Origin: an uncultured Neglectibacter sp.
GTDB lineage: Bacteria > Bacillota > Clostridia > Oscillospirales > Acutalibacteraceae
Assembly (NCBI GenBank): GCA_937958185.1
Contig: CALFFN010000022.1
Span: 1-64,000, forward strand
DNA: 64,000 nt
Direction: 5' to 3'
Shown here: piece by piece, positions 24,585-32,159 of the stretch
How the letters are laid out: each line of letters starts with the position of its first letter
Position numbering within the stretch: position 1 is the stretch's first letter
Made by a program: the position numbers and the translations under genes
Notes under the pieces: model-generated
The model's input: only the letters and a program-made list of their open reading frames with translations
Told to the model about the DNA's origin: nothing
Databases searched by the model: none

Positions 24585-25283
24585 CTACGCGGCGCCCTCT
24601 TTGACGGCGGAAACGAACACCGCCCGGCGCAGCACATCGGAAATCTGCTTCCAGCGGCAGCCCTGATAGACGGATTTTTCCTCCCCCGTACCCAGCTCCG
24701 CGGTGAAGCTTGCCAGCTTATCCAGCCCGGCGGTGTCGATGCCCTCCAGCTCCACGGTGTATTCCATCTCCTCGTTCAGGCTGGCAAATGGCTCTGTCTC
24801 CCCAATGGAAACCAAATTTTTCGCGCTTCTGCTCACCGTGGTCTTGCTGCCGGATATCTGGTACTCCCTGCCGCCCAGCAGCACCTTGCAGGAACCATCG
24901 CCCGGGCTGCCCGCCGCGCCCTGGGTGAGAAAGGAAAGGGAACAGTTCACCGCCAGCAGCCCGGTTATCTTGTCCCGTTCCGCCGCGCCGCGGGAAATGG
25001 CGGAAAAGCCCGAATATTTTTCCCCTGCCAGCTTGCACATGGCGGCAAAAATGCTTTCCGCCGTCTCCAAGCCCTGCTTTTCCGGGAGATAGATGCGGAA
25101 CCGCAGCCGGGTCTCCTCCGATGCGGGCTTTACCGTTTCGCTGTCCACCTCTCCCGTGACCACCGGGCATGAAAGCGCTCTGCTGCCCGGCTTTTCCCGG
25201 TGCGCCCGGTAAAAATCCGCTTCGGGAATTTTTTCCTGAAACAGGGCTAAAATTTTTTCCAGCCATTCACTGCTCCTCATCAT
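24585..25283 (-). CDS. Phage tail-completion protein, possibly fused to a tube-like domain
   Basis: 232 residues. The N-terminal half (1-120) starts RSSEWLEKILALFQEKIPEADFYRAH and has alternating beta/alpha pattern like tail-terminator proteins. The C-terminal half (about 130-232) has KVLLGGREYQISGSKTTVSRSAKNLVS, EYTVELEGIDTAGLDKLASFTAELGTGE and SVYQGCRWKQISDVLRR. That pattern reminds me of tail-tube domains, but I cannot prove it by eye. The ATG pair at 25278-25283 follows AAAGGAGGG and overlaps the previous gene by 17 nt. In PBSX order the tail-terminator slot (XkdJ) lies here. Confidence 0.5.
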   Translation of the reverse strand: MMRSSEWLEKILALFQEKIPEADFYRAHREKPGSRALSCPVVTGEVDSETVKPASEETRLRFRIYLPEKQGLETAESIFAAMCKLAGEKYSGFSAISRGAAERDKITGLLAVNCSLSFLTQGAAGSPGDGSCKVLLGGREYQISGSKTTVSRSAKNLVSIGETEPFASLNEEMEYTVELEGIDTAGLDKLASFTAELGTGEEKSVYQGCRWKQISDVLRRAVFVSAVKEGAA

Positions 25284-25614
25284 CGTCCCTCCTTTCCAAA
25301 ATCATTTTTGTGCATATCTCTTCTCCTCCCAGCAGGAGGGGGCGGCTTTCCAGAACGCGGTAGCTGCGCTTCCCCTGCGTGAGAATACCGCCGCTTCCCT
25401 GCTCCGGGGGCAGGTCGCCCAAAAAGCGGTACAGAGGGCGGGAAAGCGTTCCCAATTCATGGCGGACGCCGCCCCATTCCCCTGCCGTGCGCTTCATCGC
25501 CGTAATGACCCCCCTGCCGGAAAGGACTTTCCCGGCTTCCGTTTCCAGCGTAACGGGTCCTGTTCGGCGGAACAGGCGGCAGAAAAATCTTCTCGTCTGC
25601 TCAAGCTCTCCCAA
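25267..25614 (-). CDS. Head-tail connector protein (XkdI/J-type slot)
   Basis: 115 residues, basic. It begins ELEQTRRFFCRLFRRTGPVTLETEAGKVLSG and has RPLYRFLGDLPPEQGSGGIL. It sits between the connector and the 232-residue gene, which is the position of head-closure or stopper proteins. The start is a TTG at 25612-25614 behind GGAGGG, and it overlaps the stop of the previous gene by 14 nt; that start codon and overlap indicate translational coupling. The family is not recognised directly. Confidence 0.55.
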   Translation of the reverse strand: MGELEQTRRFFCRLFRRTGPVTLETEAGKVLSGRGVITAMKRTAGEWGGVRHELGTLSRPLYRFLGDLPPEQGSGGILTQGKRSYRVLESRPLLLGGEEICTKMILERRDDDEEQ

Positions 25615-25975
25615 AATAGAACCCTCCCTCGCCCAGCGCCGGGAACACAGCGCTCCTTTTTTCCTCCAGCAGGAGCTTTGCCTTTTTCGACCGTTCCCCG
25701 GCGCTGACGGTAACGCCGTCGGCAGAGATGCTTTCCGGCGCGGTAGCCTCGTCCGCCAGGGTCAGGTGGTAAAAGGCTTCCGCCGCCGCCCAGCTTTCCA
25801 GCGCCCCCAAACAGGGCGCGGGGTCGGCGCCGGGGCAGGCGTCCAGCGCCCCCTGGATTTTCGCCGCGCTTTCCTCGCAGAGCTGCGCGCACAGGGCGGC
25901 GCGTTCCGTATCTTCTTTACTCTCGCCGCTGTAGCGGTAGAATTTTTCCGATACCTTTTCCAAATTCAGCGTCAT
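25601..25975 (-). CDS. Head-tail connector protein (gp6-like)
   Basis: 124 residues, predicted mostly helical. It begins MTLNLEKVSEKFYRYSGESKEDTERAALCAQLCEESAAKIQGALDACPG, then PCLGALESWAAAEAFYHLTLADEATAPESI, matching connector (gp6/gp15-like) adaptor proteins in phage head-tail joints. The ATG at 25975 has a strong AAAAGGAGGAGG upstream; a longer frame to 26062 reads into the stem-loop island. It follows the capsid gene by 260 nt, the only large non-coding gap of the operon. Confidence 0.6.
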   Translation of the reverse strand: MTLNLEKVSEKFYRYSGESKEDTERAALCAQLCEESAAKIQGALDACPGADPAPCLGALESWAAAEAFYHLTLADEATAPESISADGVTVSAGERSKKAKLLLEEKRSAVFPALGEGGFYFGRA

Positions 25976-25999
25976 TTGATCCTCCTCCTTTTTGAAGCA

Positions 26000-26214
26000 A
26001 GGGCGGAAACGTTTCCGTTTCCGCCCCCACGAGCAGGGCGAAAAGCTTTTCGCCCCGCTCAAGCACGTTGAGCTTCCCTCAACATGCTGTGATTGGAAAA
26101 TGAAAGGGGACTACTGATCGTCCCCTCTCGTAACTCTCCCTCCTTCCGAAGAGGAAGCTTTCCAACCTTCTTGATACTCTCTAAGGCGGAAACGTTTCCG
26201 CCCCCACGTTTCTT
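26000..26214. repeat. Stem-loop island inside the phage operon
   Basis: At least six perfect or near-perfect inverted repeats in 215 nt: GGGCGGAAACG / CGTTTCCGCCC near 26008-26033; GGGCGAAAAGC / TTTTCGCCC inside GAGC...GCTC near 26031-26060; a CACGTTGAG / CTCAACATG loop; AGGGGAC / GTCCCCT; GGAAGC / GCTTCC; and a second GGCGGAAACG / CGTTTCCGCC at 26190-26212. The first and last share the GGCGGAAACG arm, so a copy has moved or duplicated. It separates capsid and connector genes and has no coding potential. Confidence 0.7.
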
Positions 26215-26235
26215 TTTCAGAGCATAAAGATCCTA

Positions 26236-27246
26236 TCAGGCGGACACGGTGTAGGAAATGCCCTGCGCGGCGCCCTGATAGATACGGGCAAAGCCGGTGA
26301 TGACGCTGATGGCTGCCCGCTCCAGCTGGCGGTCGATGAGCTTGTCGTACTCGGTGCTCACGTCACCTGCCTGCACCATTTCCAGGGCGCAGTTCTTATC
26401 CAGCCCGATGATCTTCCCAGCTTCCATGCCGGGAATGTGGATCAGGTTCGCGCCAAGCGGCGTGCAGAGCTTGCCGGTGCCCTGGAAATTCATGCCCGCC
26501 TGGGCGTCCTTAAATTCGGAGATCTGCAGCAGCTTTTCCATTGCCTCCGTACCGGCGATCACGGTGTTCAGGCTGTAGGGGGAAAGCCTGCCCCACATGG
26601 CGATAAAATCGCTGTAGCCGGGCGTTCCGGCGGTAAAGGTGATGCCGGGCTTGGCGCCGTCCCCGTTGATCAGTGTGTCCACCGCGTCGCGCATTTGGGA
26701 GGTGGCGATGTAGGCGCCAATCTGACGCAGCGCCACGGTAAACAGGTCCAGCTTCTGGAAGCGCAGGGCTTCATAGGAGCTGACCAGCATTCTGCCGTGC
26801 TTGCGCAGCTTCACCAGCCCGTCTCCCACGCGAATGGTGGTCTGGGGCAGCTGCGCGCCCTCTACCACGGGCTTCAGCTCCTTGTACTCCCCGTCCTCCT
26901 CGGCTGTAATGGTGCGGTAGTCCATGCCGTCGATCTTTGTGACGGTCGCCACCAGGTCGGTGACTTTATTGGCGCTTTCCATGCCGCTGCTTACCGCCCG
27001 GGAGACGTATTCCGGGAACAGCGCCGCGCTGGAGGTGGTGCTGAAGAATTTCTCCACCGTGTCGGAGCCCGTTCCGCTAACGCGGATGCCGAAGCGCTTC
27101 AGCTGGCGCTGGTAAGCGTCCAGACCTTCCAGCGCGGTTCCCTTGTAGTTTTCGGAGCTGTCCAGCTCCTCCAATACCTGTGTGAAGCTTTTTCCGGGCA
27201 CGCCGTACATGCCCTTTTCCAAGACGATCTTTTCAAAATCTGCCAT
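26236..27246 (-). CDS. Major capsid protein (HK97 fold)
   Basis: 336 residues, the main shell protein. The sequence pattern fits the HK97-fold: N-terminal arm to about 100, with RFGIRVSGTGSDTVEKFF; the P-domain and E-loop around LVATVTKIDGMDYRTITAEEDG; spine helix after YIATSQMRDAVDTLINGDGAKPGI; and C-terminal ENG-like segment MVQAGDVSTEYDKLIDRQLERAAISVITGFARIYQGAAQG. Length is normal. The ATG at 27246 follows AAAAGGAGG. It is preceded by the cement gene and followed by the stem-loop island. Confidence 0.85.
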   Translation of the reverse strand: MADFEKIVLEKGMYGVPGKSFTQVLEELDSSENYKGTALEGLDAYQRQLKRFGIRVSGTGSDTVEKFFSTTSSAALFPEYVSRAVSSGMESANKVTDLVATVTKIDGMDYRTITAEEDGEYKELKPVVEGAQLPQTTIRVGDGLVKLRKHGRMLVSSYEALRFQKLDLFTVALRQIGAYIATSQMRDAVDTLINGDGAKPGITFTAGTPGYSDFIAMWGRLSPYSLNTVIAGTEAMEKLLQISEFKDAQAGMNFQGTGKLCTPLGANLIHIPGMEAGKIIGLDKNCALEMVQAGDVSTEYDKLIDRQLERAAISVITGFARIYQGAAQGISYTVSA

Positions 27247-27332
27247 GCTTTTTCCTCCTTTTACTTCTCATTCCTGTTTCTGTTGCGCCCAAAGGCGGAG
27301 CATGAGCCTGCCGGGAGCCGAATTTGTCCCGC

Positions 27333-27680
27333 TTACAGGATCACGCCGCAGACGCCGTCCGCTACGTCGACGACAAGACCGGGTCTGCCGGCGGCGGCAG
27401 ACTTCAGCTTGCCGGAGGCGTCCGTCACCAGGTGCTGGTAGCCCACGGTCAGGGCGGCGTCGCAGGGCAGCTTCATGTAGCCGCCGATCTGCACGGCGGC
27501 GAAGTCCCCGCGCACGGCTGTCACCATGCCCGCAGGCAGCTCGCCCGCCTTGCTGCTGGCGCTTACCTTGCCGTTCCCGCTCATGACCGCCGGAGCGTTC
27601 ACCTGGACGGCAGTGGCGCCGCTGGTGACTGCCTCAAAGGTAGCCACCTGCTCTCCGATCCCCAAAAACGATACTTTCAT
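27333..27680 (-). CDS. Capsid decoration/cement protein (DUF2190-like)
   Basis: 115 residues, rich in Val, Ala and Gly, beta-pattern throughout: KVSFLGIGEQVATFEAV, PAGMVTAVRGDFAAVQIGGYMKLPCDAALTVGYQHLVTDASGKLKSAAAGRPGLVVDVADGVCGVIL. This resembles DUF2190-type trimeric cement proteins that sit on capsid shells, and its place before the capsid gene fits. The ATG at 27680 is used; the frame is open a little upstream. It follows the protease gene by about 93 nt, which contains a hairpin. Confidence 0.65.
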   Translation of the reverse strand: MKVSFLGIGEQVATFEAVTSGATAVQVNAPAVMSGNGKVSASSKAGELPAGMVTAVRGDFAAVQIGGYMKLPCDAALTVGYQHLVTDASGKLKSAAAGRPGLVVDVADGVCGVIL

Positions 27681-27727
27681 AACTGTTCTCCTTTCTCCTT
27701 GCTGTATTTGGAACACCGCCCACTCAT

Positions 27728-27753
27728 CGGGCAGCGCGGATTCACGCTGCCCG
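27728..27753. terminator. Intercistronic hairpin between protease and cement genes
   Basis: Stem CGGGCAGCG / CGCTGCCCG with an 8-nt loop. No T run follows, so it may affect mRNA stability or processing rather than termination. Confidence 0.4.
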
Positions 27754-27773
27754 GCTCGGGACGGGGTCTCCCG

Positions 27774-28721
27774 TTAGATGCGGTACGCGCCGTTTGCTTC
27801 CTCCCGGCTTTTTTTCACTTCCGGGGCGAGCTGGGGGCGCAGGGGCATGACCTTCTGCGCCATGGCAGCATAGGCTGCCCCCAGCTGGGAAAGCTGGGAA
27901 AGCGACAAACTCTCCACCGCCGCTTTCATCACATCTCCCGGCACCTCCGGCTGCAGCAGCCCGCTGTATTTCAAAATATCCGCCTGCAAAGCTTCCCGAT
28001 AGCTTTGCCCCCACTGTGCCTGCTCCTCCAACTCCTCCAATTTGGCGCTGAGCAGATGGGCTTCCTCGGCGGACAGGGAGACCTGCTCCCCTGCGCTGCT
28101 TTTCAGCTTTTCCAGACCGGGCTCCGAAGCCTCCTTCCAGCCCTTGCGCACGCCAGCCTCCCGCTGGGCGGGAACCGCCACAAAGGAGCATTCATAGGCG
28201 TCGGCAGGCTCTTCCAGAATGCGGCTGCACAGCTTTCCGCCGTACTCTCTCCCCTTTTGATGGGAGCAGCTTTCCTTTCCACAAATGCCGCAGACGGATC
28301 TCTTCACGGCGCAGCTGATGCTGACCTCTTTCAAAATGCCGCTTTCGATCAGCTCGATCGTCTCCCGGTTCTTTTCCGTCTTGGGCAGGTAGGCTCTGGC
28401 GGTCAGCCGCTGGTAGGGCTCTCCCGCCCGGGTGACGCGCCCCTCCTCCGTTTCCAGCGCCGTATCGAAAATCCTGGCAGTCTGGTTGGCGCTTTTGCGC
28501 TCGTGGTCCAGAATGCAGGTCTTGCCCAAAAACAGCTCCCGAAGCTTTTCCAGCGCCGCCGGGGAAAAGCGCTCAAAATCCCTGTCTATCTCGTTGTCGC
28601 AGAGGATCAGGGAAAAGGCGTACACCTCTTCGGGCTTGTATTCCCGGCGGGTGTAGCGGTTGATCAGCTCCATTTCCCGCGCCTGCGGGTCCCCGCTCTT
28701 TATCACGTATCCCTCTTTCAT
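27774..28721 (-). CDS. Phage prohead protease with C-terminal scaffold
   Basis: 315 residues. The N-terminal protease domain (1-200) shows the family pattern YAFSLILCDNEIDRDFERFSPAALEKL, LDHE (His73) and EVSISC (Ser134), consistent with the catalytic His and Ser of prohead proteases. It also has a CGICGKESCSHQKG zinc-like motif. The C-terminus (about 210-315) is helical and charged and could serve as the scaffold segment that is cleaved off. The ATG at 28719-28721 overlaps the portal stop as ATGA. A longer frame upstream lies inside the portal gene. Position matches XkdF. Confidence 0.75.
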   Translation of the reverse strand: MKEGYVIKSGDPQAREMELINRYTRREYKPEEVYAFSLILCDNEIDRDFERFSPAALEKLRELFLGKTCILDHERKSANQTARIFDTALETEEGRVTRAGEPYQRLTARAYLPKTEKNRETIELIESGILKEVSISCAVKRSVCGICGKESCSHQKGREYGGKLCSRILEEPADAYECSFVAVPAQREAGVRKGWKEASEPGLEKLKSSAGEQVSLSAEEAHLLSAKLEELEEQAQWGQSYREALQADILKYSGLLQPEVPGDVMKAAVESLSLSQLSQLGAAYAAMAQKVMPLRPQLAPEVKKSREEANGAYRI

Positions 28722-29848
28722 GGCTTTCGCTCCTTTCCGTTTTTCTCCAAGCTCTGCTCCAGCTGTCTTGCTCTGGCAGTAAGGTACCGGGCGTTGGCGT
28801 GATCCACCTCGTCCTGCATGGTTATCTCGTCCCACTGGATACCGCACTCCGCCGGATAACCTGCCAGCGTTAGCCATGTGCAGCAGATTTTTCGGATCAC
28901 CGGGGTCAGCAGGCGGCGATAGGCGTCCAGCTCGCTGGTCAGCACGTCTGCCTGCTGGCTGGACATTCTCTCCGTAGAGGACCAGGAAAGCCCCAGCAAA
29001 AACGGGGGCAGCCCCAGCTTTGCCACGATCTGTTCCAGCATCTGGCGGACGGGCACATCGCTGTCCAGAATCTGATTGTCCGCGCCGATCGCCTTGATGG
29101 ACACGTCCCCCACCGCCACAAAATCGCTGACCTCCCGGCTGCGCATGGCTTTCTTCCATTCCTCCGCCATCTTTCTGGCCCTGTCAGCCGCCGGGAAGCC
29201 GCCGGCGCTGTCGGGCTTGCAGGTCACGGCGAAGCGCACATTGCCCAGCCTGTCCCAGTTCACGCCCAGCGTGTGGTAGATTTTCAGCAAGATCTCACTG
29301 ACAAAGGGGAGCCCCCGCAGCAGCGAGGTGCCCCACGGGCTGCCCGCCGGAGGGTTCAGCGCCGACACCAGCAGCAGCTGGGGATAGGGGCATTCCCGCT
29401 TGCCGCCCGGCTCCGCCACGGAGACCCTGACCCCCAGCGGTCCGTCCTCCTCCAGCTCCAGATCGTCCAGGGAAGCGTTGTACAGCGCCCGTATCTGCCC
29501 GCCGGACACCACCATTTCCCCTACGGCGTTGCCGAAAGTCAGCAGCTCCTCCAGATAGATGCCGATAAAATCGTCCAGCCCCTGCCCCACGGCGTTTACC
29601 TGCACTGTTTTCAAAAAATCCCGCAAGCCCCTTTCCGCTCCGTTGTCCTCGCAGGACACGGCGCATTCTCCGATCAACCGGCGCAGCTTATAGATAGCGG
29701 CGTCGATGATGGGCACATTTTCCCGCAGGCTGCGGTAAAGCTCCCGCTCGCCCCGCCCTGCGGGGAGGGTACGGGGCAGCGCCCAGCCCTGGGCGCCGCT
29801 CTGCACGCTGACCGCCGCCAATTTCTCCTCCCGTTTTCGGAACCCCAT
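28718..29848 (-). CDS. Phage portal protein
   Basis: 376 residues. The portal fold shows in ELYRSLRENVPIIDAAIYKLRRLIG, NAVGEMVVSGGQIRALYNASLDDLELEEDG, VSALNPPAGSPWGTSLLRGLPFVSEILLKIYHTLGVNWDRLGNVRFAV, LPPFLLGLSWSSTERMSSQQADVLTSELDAYRRLLTPVIRKICCTW. The portal is the gate through which DNA passes into the capsid. It is shorter than PBSX XkdE but within the range of portal families. The ATG at 29848 follows AAGGAAGG. Confidence 0.85.
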   Translation of the reverse strand: MGFRKREEKLAAVSVQSGAQGWALPRTLPAGRGERELYRSLRENVPIIDAAIYKLRRLIGECAVSCEDNGAERGLRDFLKTVQVNAVGQGLDDFIGIYLEELLTFGNAVGEMVVSGGQIRALYNASLDDLELEEDGPLGVRVSVAEPGGKRECPYPQLLLVSALNPPAGSPWGTSLLRGLPFVSEILLKIYHTLGVNWDRLGNVRFAVTCKPDSAGGFPAADRARKMAEEWKKAMRSREVSDFVAVGDVSIKAIGADNQILDSDVPVRQMLEQIVAKLGLPPFLLGLSWSSTERMSSQQADVLTSELDAYRRLLTPVIRKICCTWLTLAGYPAECGIQWDEITMQDEVDHANARYLTARARQLEQSLEKNGKERKP

Positions 29849-29872
29849 GTAGAACCACCTTCCTTTTTTGAA

Positions 29873-31132
29873 TCAGTCTTCTTCCCCGCGGGCAACGGCG
29901 CAGAATGCCGAAGCGCCCGCCCCATCTGCTTCCAGCAGCGTGGACACGAAATACCGAATGTCGTCCATGGCGTGGTCGTTTTCCTTGACCGGCGCGTCCC
30001 GTGCCAGGTCGTCCTTCCAGCGGTACAGGGAAAATTCCCGCGCCGTGTCCACGCAGTTTTTGCAGATACGGATTTTCCCGCTTTTCAGCGCGCTGCTCAC
30101 CTGACGGATACCGTCCAGCACGTCGTTTTTCGCGGGAACAGGCTGGAACCTGCCCCGCTGACCCATCAGGGTCAGGAAGCTGGCGGCGCTGGGGTCTACC
30201 ACCACCCGGCGCACAGGTCTATCCCCACAGAGCTGCAGGAGCGCCTGATAATGCTCCTCGTCCGTGCGCTGCTCCCCGGTCAGCCGGGAAGCGTAGTAGT
30301 ATTCGTCTACCCGGTACCAGCAGCCGCCCTGCAAGCCCCATAAGCCAAAGGACGTGGGGTTCACGGTGCCGTAATCGCAGGACACCGCCCAGTCCTCCCA
30401 TGCTCCCGGCGGCGGCTCGCACAGCAGGCTTTCCGCAAAGGGGTACACGAGCCCCTGCGCCGCCACCCATTTCCCCTCGATGAACCTCTGGTAAAAAACG
30501 CCGGAAAACATTTTGCGGTAGCGCTGCTTTGTTTCCGGGGAAAGGGAAGGGTTATCCTCCATGGTAAAGTGCAGGTACAGGGCGTTCCTCTCCTGCCGCT
30601 TTTCGATCCATTCCCGGTAGAACCAGTGCCCCGGGTGCTCGGGGTTGCAATTGAACCAGAATTTTGCCCCGGTGACGGAGCAGCGCGCCAGAGCCTGCTC
30701 CACAAAGGAGTGGGGCATCAGCGCCACCTCGTCGAACAGCACGCCCGCCAGCGTCATGCCCTGGATCAGCGCGGCGGAAGCCTCGTCCTTGCCTCCAAAG
30801 AGATAAAAGGTGTTTTTCCTCCCCCTTTGAGACAGGGTGATTTTGTTCTGGCTCACCCTGTCTTGCACGGTAAAGCCCAGCTCCCGCAGGACGGGCAGCA
30901 GCTCCGTCACCATGTTCCGGCGAATGCTGCGCACGGTTTTCCCGCAAAGGGCGAAGGAACGGTGGGAAAACCGGGAAAATGCCCAGCATATAAAGGAGAT
31001 GCCCATGCACAGCGTTTTCCCGCTGCGCACCGCGCCGTCGCAGATCAGCGCTTCCCGGTCGTGGTAGGGGCTCTGCTTCCCCCACCAGCACAGCGCTTTC
31101 ATCTGCTTCGGCGAAAAAGGCGCAAGCGTCAT
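29873..31132 (-). CDS. Phage terminase large subunit
   Basis: 419 residues, an intact DNA-packaging ATPase and nuclease. Walker A-like motif GAVRSGKTLCMG, Walker B LAGVLFDEVALM, and coupling motif in FNCNPEHPGHWFYREWI. The C-terminal RNase H-like nuclease domain has its acidic residues in VSCDYGTVNPTSFGLWG (Asp), VVVDPSAASF (Asp) and HAMDDIRYF (Asp). Retention of both sites suggests that packaging is still under selection. The ATG at 31132 follows GAAAGGAGGTG. Related to XtmB of PBSX by order; the exact packaging mode (headful or otherwise) cannot be read. Confidence 0.93.
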   Translation of the reverse strand: MTLAPFSPKQMKALCWWGKQSPYHDREALICDGAVRSGKTLCMGISFICWAFSRFSHRSFALCGKTVRSIRRNMVTELLPVLRELGFTVQDRVSQNKITLSQRGRKNTFYLFGGKDEASAALIQGMTLAGVLFDEVALMPHSFVEQALARCSVTGAKFWFNCNPEHPGHWFYREWIEKRQERNALYLHFTMEDNPSLSPETKQRYRKMFSGVFYQRFIEGKWVAAQGLVYPFAESLLCEPPPGAWEDWAVSCDYGTVNPTSFGLWGLQGGCWYRVDEYYYASRLTGEQRTDEEHYQALLQLCGDRPVRRVVVDPSAASFLTLMGQRGRFQPVPAKNDVLDGIRQVSSALKSGKIRICKNCVDTAREFSLYRWKDDLARDAPVKENDHAMDDIRYFVSTLLEADGAGASAFCAVARGEED

Positions 31133-31217
31133 AAATTCACCTCCTTTCTCTGCCAAGCAGAAACATTTGCGCTCCAAGTCCCCTGCGTTTGGAAAAAGAC
31201 CACCATAAAGGAGAGTC

Positions 31218-31523
31218 TCAATTTTCCGTTTCCCGCAGCACCCTTGCGCCGTTTTCCAGCGCCTGATAAAATCCGCAGCCGGTGGTATCCCCCTCCAGCT
31301 CCTGCATACATTGGAGAGCCTGGATCCGATCGAAGAACTTGATCTCCATGCCGCCGCCCTTCAGGCGCTTGATCTCCGATATGCTGAACAGGTCCATATT
31401 CTTCAAGGCGCGGGGCGCAACCTCCTCGCAGAACAGCAGCCGGATCGCGTCGCTAATGTCTCCGAAGGCAATGCGTCGGTAGCCTTCCTGCGCGGTTTCC
31501 CGCGCCGGGTCCTGTCTGTCCAT
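31218..31523 (-). CDS. Terminase small subunit
   Basis: 101 residues, first gene of the phage-like operon. The helical region ARETAQEGYRRIAFGDISDAIRLLFCEEVAPRALKNMDLFSISEIKRLKGGGMEIKFFDRIQALQCMQELEG suggests a DNA-recognition/oligomerisation protein; the C-terminus (GFYQALENGARVLRETEN) is typical of short small-terminase proteins. The ATG at 31523 follows AAAGGAGA. Its closeness to the large subunit gene (86 nt) supports the assignment. Sequence specificity (pac or cos) is unknown. Confidence 0.65.
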   Translation of the reverse strand: MDRQDPARETAQEGYRRIAFGDISDAIRLLFCEEVAPRALKNMDLFSISEIKRLKGGGMEIKFFDRIQALQCMQELEGDTTGCGFYQALENGARVLRETEN

Positions 31524-31562
31524 ACAAGCTCGTCTCCTTTCTATCCCCACCGCCGAAAAAGG

Positions 31563-31592
31563 AAAAAGTTGCCCTCAAAAGGACAACTTTAT
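31563..31592 (-). terminator. Terminator-like hairpin before the phage operon
   Basis: Leftward stem AAGTTGTCC / GGGCAACTT with one G-T pair and a short loop, followed by TTTTTCCTTTTT. It is placed in the leader of the terminase operon, about 40 nt before the first start codon, so it could be an attenuator, or a terminator of leftward transcripts arriving from the right. Confidence 0.6.
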
Positions 31593-31653
31593 TACAGAAA
31601 ACGAAAAAAATCTTTCTGATGATTACATTTCTCTTACTTTGCACGTTCCCGTA

Positions 31654-31682
31654 TTGATTTCCACAAAACGATAGTGTATGAT
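31654..31682 (+). promoter_or_regulatory. Promoter of the TM2 genes
   Basis: TTGATT (31654-31659), 17-nt spacer, TATGAT (31677-31682), followed by an A/G-rich leader to the first TM2 gene. A leftward phage promoter was not recognised in this gap. Confidence 0.65.
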
Positions 31683-31780
31683 GGGTGACAGAAAGACAGA
31701 AGAACGGAAAAACGCGGCAATTTGCTTCGCTTTTCCATGGCAGACCAGGCAATTATTCTAGTAAAGGAAAGATGGTGTCT

Positions 31781-32113
31781 ATGTCAGACTATCGCAATTA
31801 CAACAACGGCAACAACCAACCGCCCATGTACAATCCGCCCCAATACCAGCCTCAGGCAGGTATGGAGCCCCCTCCCGGCTATCCCCAGAGGAGCCGTATC
31901 GCGGCAGGCATTCTGGCGATCCTGCTGGGCACCTACGGAATCCACAGCTTTTACCTTGGGAACACCTCCCGGGGGCTGATGCAGCTGCTGATTTCCCTGC
32001 TGACCTGCGGCGTGGGCGCTATCGTCATCGCGATCTGGGGCATTCTGGACGGCATCAAGCTGCTGGACGGACGCATCAATGTGGACGCAAACGGCGTGTT
32101 CTTGAAGGATTGA
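31781..32113 (+). CDS. TM2 domain membrane protein
   Basis: 110 residues. A hydrophilic N-terminal tail rich in Asn, Pro, Gln and Tyr (1-37) precedes a TM2 domain of two membrane helices: GILAILLGTYGIHSFYLGNTSRGLMQLL and GVGAIVIAIWGILDGIKLL. The ending DANGVFLKD is shared with the next gene. Start is the ATG at 31781; an in-frame ATG at 31772 with AAAGGA just upstream is an alternative. It is one of two tandem TM2 genes. TM2 proteins have no settled function. Confidence 0.8.
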   Translation: MSDYRNYNNGNNQPPMYNPPQYQPQAGMEPPPGYPQRSRIAAGILAILLGTYGIHSFYLGNTSRGLMQLLISLLTCGVGAIVIAIWGILDGIKLLDGRINVDANGVFLKD

Positions 32114-32159
32114 GTTTCCGCAGCCGGCATTCCCTATTTTTGTAAAAGGAGAAATTTCC

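Larger units (their letters stand above)
20134..31523 (-). mobile_element. Compact phage-derived structural cluster (PBSX-like order, no tail shaft genes)
   Basis: Sixteen leftward genes in 11.4 kb: small and large terminase, portal, prohead protease, cement protein, major capsid protein, three connector/tail-completion genes, a 25-residue peptide, LysM protein, XkdQ-like, spike, gp25-like, baseplate J, YmfQ-like, and a terminal fibre-like protein. Junctions are tight, many with ATGA or GTGA overlaps. Sheath, tube, chaperone and tape-measure genes, which lie between connectors and LysM protein in PBSX-type elements, are missing. No integrase, repressor, replication, holin or endolysin gene was seen, and no flanking att repeats were recognised. 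Its function is inferred: a domesticated prophage or gene-transfer particle. Confidence 0.8.

Noticed and set aside
20134..31523. Complete inducible prophage
   Set aside because: No integrase, repressor, replication, holin or endolysin gene, no tail shaft genes and no att repeats could be seen in or next to the cluster.
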